The notes under the pieces are model-generated. The model saw only the letters and a program-made list of their open reading frames with translations. It was not told where the DNA came from and ran no database searches. A stretch of 64,000 nt of DNA from an uncultured Eubacteriales bacterium (GTDB lineage Bacteria; Bacillota; Clostridia; Oscillospirales; Acutalibacteraceae): positions 93,797 to 157,796 of the forward strand of contig OMYO01000001.1 in NCBI GenBank assembly GCA_900315285.1, given 5' to 3'. Numbering within the stretch: the first letter of the stretch is position 1; the number at the start of each line of letters is the position of its first letter. Below are positions 51,822 through 58,778 of the stretch, piece after piece. Both the position numbers and the translations under genes were made by a program.

Positions 51822-51989
51822 GGCGATTTAGTCTGACAATTCCAACCACTTTCGGTTGATTTTTGAGGGAAAGTTAGACCAAATAGGAGAAAAAAGGCGG
51901 GATGGTCTAACGAAGGGCTGAATCGCCCCAGAAGAAGGGCCAAATCGTCAGACCAAATCAAAATTATTGAGGCGATTGGTCTAACACCA
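51822..51989. repeat. intergenic repeat, type B copy 2 (shorter form)
   Basis: 168 bp, the reverse complement of most of 10955-11185. It contains GGCGATTTAGTCTGAC, CTGAATCGCCCC, ATCGTCAGACCAAAT and GGCGATTGGTCTAACACCA. It lacks the 63 bases that lie between two TTTGGTCTA repeats in the other copy. It fills much of a 389-bp gap between convergent genes and codes for nothing. Confidence 0.75.
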
Positions 51990-52060
51990 CACAGAGCTAG
52001 GATCAGAGCAATTGCCCACTGATTTCCGGTCCTGATTTTTTCTAATATTGACTAAAAAAA

Positions 52061-52095
52061 GTGCTGTACCGAAACCATCGGTTTCAATACAGCAC
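52061..52095 (-). terminator. intrinsic terminator after the Rrf2 gene
   Basis: A long stem with one internal mismatch (GTGCTGTA, GAAACC and their complements) with a 3-base loop, followed on the minus strand by TTTTTTT. Confidence 0.85.
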
Positions 52096-52113
52096 CTATA
52101 ATTATTTCCATAA

Positions 52114-52509
52114 TCAAGTAAGTAAATCCGCAATCCGGGTTCCCATCAACTGTTCTTCCAGATTTCGTTGCACCCTCTCCCAAAAGGAGAAAAGCCTCTG
52201 TTCTGCCCCCTCTGATATTTGAGCCGCCCTCTCCAGGCAGGAGTCAATGGAGACCGTCTTCTCGAAAATAGAGACAACATCCATAACAGTAAATTGTTTC
52301 GGATCTTTCAGCAGCTGATAGCCGCCGCCGTGGGCCCCGCGTTTTGACTCCACAATGCCGGCAGCACGCAGTTCCCCGAGTATCTGCTGAATGTAAAACT
52401 GGGAGACACCGATCTCCTCACTGATTTCCCGCGAGTTCATGGGGCGCTTTTGTTGCGCGAGTTCCAGGACTATGCGTAGCGCATAGTCCGTCGTAAGCTT
52501 CATCTGCAT
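52114..52509 (-). CDS. Rrf2-family transcriptional regulator
   Basis: 131 residues. The winged-helix domain is clear: MKLTTDYALRIVLELAQ at 3-19, MNSREISEEIGVSQFYIQQILGELRAAGIVESKRGAHGGGYQL at 24-66. The recognition helix is SQFYIQQIL. IscR and NsrR use three cysteines for an iron-sulfur cluster; only one Cys (DSCLERA near 90) is here, so this is a cluster-less or differently sensing member. It is alone in its transcript, and its target is unknown. Confidence 0.9.
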   Translation of the reverse strand: MQMKLTTDYALRIVLELAQQKRPMNSREISEEIGVSQFYIQQILGELRAAGIVESKRGAHGGGYQLLKDPKQFTVMDVVSIFEKTVSIDSCLERAAQISEGAEQRLFSFWERVQRNLEEQLMGTRIADLLT

Positions 52510-52594
52510 ATTTAACCTTTACTCCTGAATAAACCATTCTCAGTTTAATCATACAGAATCCACCTTAAAAATACCATAAACTTACGAAAAATAA

Positions 52595-53710
52595 TTATTC
52601 CGCCTTGGTGAGGGAGAAGTCGCGGTCTGCCGTGGTCCGGACCTCGTAGCCCGGATACATGCCCTCCACTGTTTTGATGATTTCTCCAGTCTTGAGATAT
52701 GGTTCTTTCACCGTAAAGGCGACGACGACATCAAACGAGATAAATTTCTTCTCCTCATCCACATAAAAGGCGTGGACCTGAAGAATGTCCGGATCCTTCA
52801 AGAGGGTCTCCTTCACATTTTTCTCCATGTCCATAGTCTTCTCATCATGGGTATTCAGCGCATAGAAACCAAAATAGACAAAGATGCCATACTTATCAAC
52901 GAGTCGGATATTCAACGGTTTTAGTACCTCATAGGCTTCTCGAATGCTCATGTCCTCGTCCAGTTCCACATTGACGTTGCCAATGTAGATATCCGGTCCA
53001 TAGTTGTGGAGGATCAAGTCATAGGCGCCCTTGACGGCAGGCTCTGCGAGGATATCCTCCATGATTTTGTCTCCCAGCTCCGCGGAGGGGCGCTCTCCCA
53101 TGAGTTTGTTGATAACATCCTTGAGAATGTCAAAACCGCTTTTCAGGACGAACAGAGAGACCACAGCACCAATCCAGCCGTCAATATTCAGACCGGCAAA
53201 GCGGCTGAGCAGGGCACCGGCTAGTGTCACCGCCGTCAGGATGGCATCCGAGAGGGCGTCCTGTCCGGAGGCAATAAGGTTTGGAGAGTTGGCCGACTTG
53301 CCCGCTGATCTGGTGTAGAGACCAAGACCTATTTTGGCCGCAATGGCGACACCAAGGAGAATGATGGCAACATTGGTGTAACTTGTGGCTGCCGGATGGA
53401 TGATCTTCTTAATGGACTCCACCATGAACTGGCCACCGGTGAAGAGCACGAGTACCGAAATAATGATACTGGAGAAATATTCCACCCGGCCAAAACCGAA
53501 GGGATGCTTTCTCGTGGCTCCGCGGCCGACGATGAGCATGGTAATGATGGTGACCAGAGATGAGATGCTGTCCGCAAAGTTGTTGACGGCATCCGACGTA
53601 ACGGCCACGGAGTGGGCAGCCCGGCCGACGATGATCTTGATGACACCGAGAGCAACATTGACCAGAATGCCTATGATACTGACCATGACGATTTTTTTGG
53701 AACGTTCCAT
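52595..53710 (-). CDS. cation diffusion facilitator (CDF) transporter
   Basis: 371 residues from an ATG with an AGGGGTC site; a longer frame extends into the intergenic space without support. Six membrane segments are followed by a cytoplasmic domain. Metal sites typical of CDF proteins are seen: TSDAVNNFADS near 38-48 and a second ASGQDALSDA near 143-152 (the HxxxD is replaced by QDxxxD, as in Mn/Fe-type members). The C-terminal domain is longer than usual, with a second ferredoxin-like half. Exports divalent metal, possibly Mn or Fe. Confidence 0.85.
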   Translation of the reverse strand: MERSKKIVMVSIIGILVNVALGVIKIIVGRAAHSVAVTSDAVNNFADSISSLVTIITMLIVGRGATRKHPFGFGRVEYFSSIIISVLVLFTGGQFMVESIKKIIHPAATSYTNVAIILLGVAIAAKIGLGLYTRSAGKSANSPNLIASGQDALSDAILTAVTLAGALLSRFAGLNIDGWIGAVVSLFVLKSGFDILKDVINKLMGERPSAELGDKIMEDILAEPAVKGAYDLILHNYGPDIYIGNVNVELDEDMSIREAYEVLKPLNIRLVDKYGIFVYFGFYALNTHDEKTMDMEKNVKETLLKDPDILQVHAFYVDEEKKFISFDVVVAFTVKEPYLKTGEIIKTVEGMYPGYEVRTTADRDFSLTKAE

Positions 53711-53805
53711 AATATGACCCCTAAATAAGACAAAAGTCCACCAACGCCGTAATTTGACGGCGCGATGGAGCTGCTTTGCCAATAATACTCTGTTATTAAA
53801 GACTC

Positions 53806-54900
53806 TTACACGTTGAACCGGAACAGTACAACGTCTCCGTCCTGCATGACATAGTCTTTGCCCTCGGAACGGACAAGACCCTTGTCTCTTGCAACGGCAA
53901 GAGAGCCACAGTCAAGCAAAGTCTGATAGTTGATGACCTCTGCGCGGATAAAGCCCCGCTCCATATCCGTATGGACTTTTCCGGCAGCCTGCGGTGCCTT
54001 AGTTCCCTTCTTAATGGTCCAGGCACGGCACTCATCTTCCCCTGCAGTGAGGAAGGACATGAGGCCAAGCAGGTCGTAACTCTTCTGGATGAGATTGTCC
54101 AGACCGCTCTGTTCTACGCCGATATCTTTCAGGAACTCCTTCTTCTCGTCCGGACTCAGGGGCGCAATTTCCGCCTCCAGCTCCGCACAGATGGGAAGCA
54201 CCTGGCTGCCCTCGGCGTCGGCAATTTTTTTCACCGCCTGGTAGCGGACATTGTTCTCAATGCCGCCGGTGAAGTCGTCCTCGCCCATGTTGCAGGCGTA
54301 GATAACAGGCTTCATGGTGAGAAGGCCAAGTTCGCCGGCCACGACCATTTCGTCCTCGTCCAACTCCACAGTGCGAGCCACGAGACCGTTGTCCAGAGCA
54401 TCCTTCAGCTTGTTGTATACTTTGAGGCGGGCTGCCTCATCCTTGCTGTTGCGTGCCGCCTTGGATGCCTTTGCCGCCCTCTTGTCCACGACCTCGGCGT
54501 CCGCCATGATGAGCTCCAGATTGATGGTCTCAATGTCCCGCTGGGGGTCGATGGAGCCCTCTACATGTACAATATTGCTGTCATCAAAGCAACGGACGAC
54601 ATGGATAATGGCGTCGGTCTCCCGGATGTGGGAGAGGAACTTGTTTCCGAGGCCCTCACCTTTGGATGCGCCCTTGACGAGTCCGGCGATGTCGACGAAC
54701 TCAATGCTGGCCGGGACCACCTTCTTCGGATGGTAGAGGTCTGCCAGAAGGTCCAGACGCTGGTCCGGAACGGCGACGACGCCCACGTTGGGCTCTATGG
54801 TGCAGAACGGATAGTTGGCGGACTGGGCGCCGGCATCCGTGATGGCATTGAACAATGTACTTTTGCCTACGTTGGGCAGGCCTACAATTCCAAGTTTCAT
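53806..54900 (-). CDS. ychF: redox-regulated ATPase/GTPase YchF
   Basis: 364 residues, the YchF/OLA1 standard. G1 GLPNVGKST is near 8-16. The G3 region is DIAGLVKGASKGEGLGNKFL near 66-85 and the G4-like YACNMGEDD near 200. The C-terminal TGS domain includes TAGEDECRAWTIKKGTKAPQAAGKVHTDMERGFIRAEV. YchF binds ribosomes and prefers ATP. The ATG has an AAGGAGA site. Single gene, opposite to nothing close; folA follows upstream on the same strand. Confidence 0.96.
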   Translation of the reverse strand: MKLGIVGLPNVGKSTLFNAITDAGAQSANYPFCTIEPNVGVVAVPDQRLDLLADLYHPKKVVPASIEFVDIAGLVKGASKGEGLGNKFLSHIRETDAIIHVVRCFDDSNIVHVEGSIDPQRDIETINLELIMADAEVVDKRAAKASKAARNSKDEAARLKVYNKLKDALDNGLVARTVELDEDEMVVAGELGLLTMKPVIYACNMGEDDFTGGIENNVRYQAVKKIADAEGSQVLPICAELEAEIAPLSPDEKKEFLKDIGVEQSGLDNLIQKSYDLLGLMSFLTAGEDECRAWTIKKGTKAPQAAGKVHTDMERGFIRAEVINYQTLLDCGSLAVARDKGLVRSEGKDYVMQDGDVVLFRFNV

Positions 54901-54965
54901 ATTGTATCCTTGTCTCCTTCTCGAAAAAACCGGAGTTATTATACCATAATTGGGCACAGTACAAA

Positions 54966-54996
54966 AGCACCCGCCGGCGCAGTTCCGGCAGGTGCT
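54966..54996 (-). terminator. intrinsic terminator after folA
   Basis: AGCACC-GCCGG / CCGGC-GGTGCT with one bulged pair and a 7-base loop; TTTTGT follows on the minus strand. Confidence 0.7.
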
Positions 54997-55016
54997 CATA
55001 ATTCATTCTTTCTCTC

Positions 55017-55505
55017 TCAGATGACCTTTCGATCATACTCCTTGATGGTGGCGGTCAGGCCGTTCTCCTCAATTTCCTCCAGGACTTTGACATTCCAGTC
55101 GTCCTCGTCGATGTGCGGGAAGAAGACCTGGGCATTGAAGTAGATTTCATTGATATGGGTGAGATACATACGCTGGGCATAGGGCATGAACATAGTGTAG
55201 ATTTCCCCGCCGCCGATGATGAAGATTTCCTCATCTGTGTTTCCATATTTGCGCATGACGTCGGCAAAAGAGTTGACGACCTCAACCCCTTCCGGGACCT
55301 CATAGCCTTTTTCCTGTGTCAGGACAACATGGTGCCGTTTCGGGAGAACCCCGTGCAGAGACTCAAATGTCTTGCGCCCCATGACGATGGTGTGGCCCTC
55401 GGTCGTCTTTTTGAAAAATTTCTTGTCCGAGGGAAGGTTCCACAGAATATCATTGTCCCGCCCAAGTTCGTTGGAGCGTCCAATTGCCGCAATAATAGTA
55501 AACAC
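55017..55505 (-). CDS. folA: dihydrofolate reductase
   Basis: 162 residues from a GTG that follows a GAGGTGG site by five bases; a longer frame has no site. FTIIAAIGRSNELGRDNDILWNLPSDKKFFKKTTEG at 2-37 is the N-terminal half with the LxWxxP motif and catalytic Asp27-type residue in position. VMGRKTFESLHGVLPKRHHVVLT near 41-63 and FIIGGGEIYTMFMPYAQRMYLTHI near 96-119 are the other signatures. It reduces dihydrofolate to tetrahydrofolate. No thyA is adjacent. Confidence 0.96.
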   Translation of the reverse strand: MFTIIAAIGRSNELGRDNDILWNLPSDKKFFKKTTEGHTIVMGRKTFESLHGVLPKRHHVVLTQEKGYEVPEGVEVVNSFADVMRKYGNTDEEIFIIGGGEIYTMFMPYAQRMYLTHINEIYFNAQVFFPHIDEDDWNVKVLEEIEENGLTATIKEYDRKVI

Positions 55506-55651
55506 AGTTTCCACCTCATTTGTTTTCTCACAAAAAGTCAATTTAGATTATATCACAGCGAATGGGCGATTTACAGGTCGTTTTCAAATCTGAAACGCCG
55601 TGGTATACTGGATAGCGGAAACAAATCTCGAAATTTTGAAAGGGTGTTCTC

Positions 55652-55861
55652 ATGGATTCTCTCTATCTCTTTGGAGCCATTATGATTGCGCTCGGCGCCA
55701 TTCTCCTCATCGTCGGCTACCCGGTGCACAAAAAGGCGCCGAAGACCGGCTGGACGCTGATGATTCTCGGTGTCGCATTCCTCATTGCCTCCACCATCGT
55801 CATCGACTCCCATTTCCAGCACTTGAAGGCGGCCACCGCACTCATCGCCCTCGCCGTTTGA
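55652..55861 (+). CDS. small two-segment membrane protein, 69 residues
   Basis: 69 residues with two hydrophobic segments (about 6-23 and 34-52) joined by a short polar loop (PVHKKAPKTGW), and a final hydrophobic tail. An AAAGGGTG site and a strong terminator frame the gene. No family recognised. The solo repeat-family core GGGCGATTTA is 80 bases upstream. Confidence 0.65.
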   Translation: MDSLYLFGAIMIALGAILLIVGYPVHKKAPKTGWTLMILGVAFLIASTIVIDSHFQHLKAATALIALAV

Positions 55862-55876
55862 GCTCCGAAAGACCGC

Positions 55877-55908
55877 GCCCTGCCGGAACCGCTCCGGCAG
55901 GGCCTTTT
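55877..55908 (+). terminator. intrinsic terminator after the small membrane protein
   Basis: A perfect 11-bp stem (GCCCTGCCGGA / TCCGGCAGGGC) with a 5-base loop, followed by CTTTTT. Confidence 0.9.
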
Positions 55909-55931
55909 TCTATTTCCCGAGGTGAAACCCA

Positions 55932-57074
55932 ATGAAAGAATATACACTTCCCGGCAGTGACGGCAACGCCCTGTTCCTCCGCGAATCCGGCTCGGGCCCG
56001 CTGCTCCTCCTCATCCACGGCTCCGTTACAGACTGTGACTTCTTCCATGACACACAGGAGTACCTCTCGCGCTCCTTCCATGTGGTCTCCTATGACCGGC
56101 GCGGCCACGCGCGAAGCGCCTATGTCCCCTCCTCCGGCGACGCGCTGACCGCCCACGCTGAGGACGCCTATACCCTCATCCGCCACTTCAGCCCGGACGG
56201 CCGCGCCCTCGTCGTCGCCCACAGTTACGGCGGCGCCGTCGCCATGCGCCTCGCCGCCCTGCACCCGGAGAGCATCCGCCATCTGGTACTCAACGAGCCC
56301 ATCACTGACCTCTCGCTCTCCAAGGACAAGAAAAAGCTGCAGATCATGGAGGAATCCGCCACACTGGCGGCACAAGGTAACATGTCGGAAGCTTTGCGCA
56401 CCTTCATGCTGCTGGTCGGCGAAAAGGACCCTCGTGGCCGCAAAGCCACGGAGCAGGAAATGGCCAATATCGCCCCGGACGCCCGCATGTACTATGACCA
56501 GGATTACCCCGCCCTGCTCTCCTTCCATCCAGACTACGAGGCACTCGAAAAGTTACCCGTCACCGTGGCGCTCTCGGACTTGAACCGTGGGAAGTCCCAC
56601 TACACAGAGGCAGAGGAGCTGGGCAAGCGGATTGGAGCGTCCATCGCCCACTTCCCTGGGCACCACAATTGCGGCTTTGACCTGCCAAGAGAATATGCCA
56701 TGCTGCTCCGTGCGCTTCTGCTGCCTTCGGCAGAGCGACCTCCTCTGATTGTGTTTCCCGGCAACATCCGGCTTCCGGACTCCCTGAAAAACTTTGGCGA
56801 AGGGAAAGTTCGTGTGCTCGCCTGCGGCTCTGGGTGTGAGGAGGCCGTTGCGTTCCTTGCGGAGCACCCGGAGCAGGTGGAATCAACTTTGCTGTTTGAG
56901 CCAGATTTCGCGCCTCCAGTTGGCGTGACAGTCGGGCTGGCTGAGCGGCTCCACGACCCGCTGCCCAACGGGCATCCGGACAATGTGGTGTGGTTCCCAG
57001 GAGATGAGCGCGCGGCGGAGGAGTTCCCGGAGACGTTCGCGGCGCTGGTGTATGGGGCGCTGGCGGGCGACTAA
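55932..57074 (+). CDS. alpha/beta hydrolase with C-terminal extension
   Basis: 380 residues. Residues 1 to about 255 are an alpha/beta hydrolase: LIHGSVTDCDFF near 28 (oxyanion), AHSYGGAVA near 96-104 (nucleophile Ser98) and PGHHNCGF near 243 (His). The last 125 residues repeat a hydrolase-like half (PLIVFPGN, VRVLACGSGCEEAVAFLAEHPEQVESTLLFEP, VVWFPGDER) in which the nucleophile position reads CGSGCEE: a degenerate second hydrolase domain. No signal peptide. GAGGTGAAA precedes the ATG. It is the last gene of the Firmicute-like part. Confidence 0.75.
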   Translation: MKEYTLPGSDGNALFLRESGSGPLLLLIHGSVTDCDFFHDTQEYLSRSFHVVSYDRRGHARSAYVPSSGDALTAHAEDAYTLIRHFSPDGRALVVAHSYGGAVAMRLAALHPESIRHLVLNEPITDLSLSKDKKKLQIMEESATLAAQGNMSEALRTFMLLVGEKDPRGRKATEQEMANIAPDARMYYDQDYPALLSFHPDYEALEKLPVTVALSDLNRGKSHYTEAEELGKRIGASIAHFPGHHNCGFDLPREYAMLLRALLLPSAERPPLIVFPGNIRLPDSLKNFGEGKVRVLACGSGCEEAVAFLAEHPEQVESTLLFEPDFAPPVGVTVGLAERLHDPLPNGHPDNVVWFPGDERAAEEFPETFAALVYGALAGD

Positions 57075-57186
57075 CGAAAAATTTCGTCTTGTTTTTCCTC
57101 TCCTTATACATTTCCCTCATTTTCCCGCTTTGATGTTTGAGATTTTTTGCCATCAAATTGAAAAGTCTCATACAGAGCTCCAGATT
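57075..57186. other. boundary between Firmicute-like and Bacteroidota-like DNA
   Basis: An AT-rich stretch between convergent genes. It holds an inverted repeat GTCTCATAC / GTATGAGAC (57165-57206), a possible terminator for the minus-strand gene. To the left, genes have Shine-Dalgarno sites; to the right they mostly do not. No att site, tRNA or IS end is visible. Confidence 0.5.
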
Positions 57187-57735
57187 TCAAAAATAATGTA
57201 TGAGACCGCTCATACAAATAGCGACTATTGCCTTATCATGTATAGATTTGAGGGCATTTTCCAGCGCGTGAAATTTGTCAATCGGAATGGAAAGGAACGT
57301 CCTATTATTTTCAAAATGAATATCGTATTCTACTTCCCAAACTTGTCCGGTTTCCGGATTGACTGCAAATTTTACCAGTATCGAGCTGCTCGGCACGGCG
57401 CGATAACGTGCAATTTCCTCTTCGGTAAACACTTGGCGCACACATGCATAGAAGACACTGTCATTCACATCCGCAAAGGTCCCCATTCCGGTAGCCCAAC
57501 TATAGTATTCTCCGGAAGTCGAATCCAACTTATAGCGAAAATCATCACTAAGATAATTGCTTTCGTTTTTAATATATATGCTTTTGATTCGCCAGTCCTT
57601 TTCTGAATAATCTTTAATGAGATATCGTGTTCCGTCACTACTATAAACATCTGTTCTGCCCGTATAGTAATTTTGAGCGCTTGCCGAAAGAGCAACCACA
57701 GCAACGAAGATAGCAGTAACAAGACCTTGTTTCAT
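57187..57735 (-). CDS. secreted protein of Bacteroidota type (DUF5043-like)
   Basis: 182 residues. The signal peptide is short and ends ALSASAQ, the usual Bacteroidota form. The mature part (NYYTGRTDVYSSDGTRYLIKDYSEKDWRIKSIYIKN) resembles DUF5043 proteins of Bacteroides; function is unknown. No Shine-Dalgarno site precedes the ATG. Base composition is clearly AT-richer than the neighbouring operon. It starts two bases before the stop of the PHP gene region, on the same strand, so could be a read-through gene. A longer in-frame extension is rejected. Confidence 0.6.
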   Translation of the reverse strand: MKQGLVTAIFVAVVALSASAQNYYTGRTDVYSSDGTRYLIKDYSEKDWRIKSIYIKNESNYLSDDFRYKLDSTSGEYYSWATGMGTFADVNDSVFYACVRQVFTEEEIARYRAVPSSSILVKFAVNPETGQVWEVEYDIHFENNRTFLSIPIDKFHALENALKSIHDKAIVAICMSGLIHYF

Positions 57736-57737
57736 TC

Positions 57738-58775
57738 TTATTGCAAGACCGTTTTCAGGATTAGATCTTCTCCGGCGGCGGGGCTGTCCAGGCCGGCCTG
57801 GTGGGCGGCTACGCTGCAGGCGCCCCGCCAGTTGATGGCGCGGAGCTTTTCGCTCAGGACCTCGTTGTCGCGGGTACGGAGCCGGATGGGCTCCAGGGCC
57901 GGGGTGTTGTGCTCGGAACCGAAGGTCACGATGAATCCCTCGTCCTCCAGGTAACCGGCATACTGCTCCAGTACCGCAGTGGTGTTGCGGGTGGTGATGA
58001 ATTCCACGCTGCCGATGCCCCGTTTGCGCAGGGTATCGGCCGCTTTCATCAGGTCGCCCTCGAAGTCCGTAAAGTTGCCTTTCGCATCGTCGGCCAGGAA
58101 GGGATAGGTGGGAATGCCGCCCGCGGCACGGATGATATCGCACACGGTCTCCATGGGCAGGAAGGCTTTCGGATCCTCGGGGACGAAGGCGGCACCGCCC
58201 GCTTTGAGCAGTTTGGAACGCAGTTCGTTCTCCGTCTTGGCGGGATTCTCGGCATCGGGATACAGGGCCATGCGGAGGGCCTTGGCCAGATGCCGTTCCC
58301 GCAGCTGTCCTTTGGTAAGGTTTTTCTTTATCTCGTTGATATCCAATTGGATGTCCTTTCCGTCAGCCTTCAGCCAGTCGTTGAGTTTGGCACACATCCG
58401 CTCCACCTGTGCATTGGACTCGGCTTTCACCTCTTCCAGCTGGCGCTTCGGCGCGCCCGAGAGCGTGGGAGGGCAGTTAAGCCCTTTTCCGCTCAGGTAG
58501 GTGCGGCCCGGGTTGTTCGGGTCGTTTACCCGCAGGCCGGCGGCCTGGTCTTCCTGGTTCAGCGAGATGAATTCTATATTGAAAAGGGGAAAGAGGTTGC
58601 GCCGGGCGCATTCCTCTTTCCACTCTCCATAACCGTCCATGGAATAGAAATCATTGATTCCCACCACCTTCACGCCTTCGCGGGCCGCCATGTCCACGGC
58701 TTGCCCGATGCTATCGAACGCGCTGAAGGAATACGGCGTGTGCAAATGGGCGTTTACATCGATGATCGTGCTCAT
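57738..58775 (-). CDS. PHP-domain metal-dependent phosphoesterase
   Basis: 345 residues. The N-terminal NAHLHTPYSFSAFDSIGQAVDMAAREGVKVVGINDFYSMDGY carries the HxH and later Asp ligands of PHP domains. FGSEHNTPALEP near 291 gives another His. The middle (residues about 80-190) is helical and rich in Lys/Glu. PHP proteins act as phosphatases or nucleases; the substrate is unknown. It starts three bases after the E1 stop and belongs to the PDH operon transcript. Confidence 0.75.
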   Translation of the reverse strand: MSTIIDVNAHLHTPYSFSAFDSIGQAVDMAAREGVKVVGINDFYSMDGYGEWKEECARRNLFPLFNIEFISLNQEDQAAGLRVNDPNNPGRTYLSGKGLNCPPTLSGAPKRQLEEVKAESNAQVERMCAKLNDWLKADGKDIQLDINEIKKNLTKGQLRERHLAKALRMALYPDAENPAKTENELRSKLLKAGGAAFVPEDPKAFLPMETVCDIIRAAGGIPTYPFLADDAKGNFTDFEGDLMKAADTLRKRGIGSVEFITTRNTTAVLEQYAGYLEDEGFIVTFGSEHNTPALEPIRLRTRDNEVLSEKLRAINWRGACSVAAHQAGLDSPAAGEDLILKTVLQ

Positions 58776-58778
58776 AGG

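Noticed and set aside
57736..58143. N-terminal extension of the DUF5043-like gene by 136 codons
   Set aside because: It lies inside the PHP gene in another frame and would bury the signal peptide.
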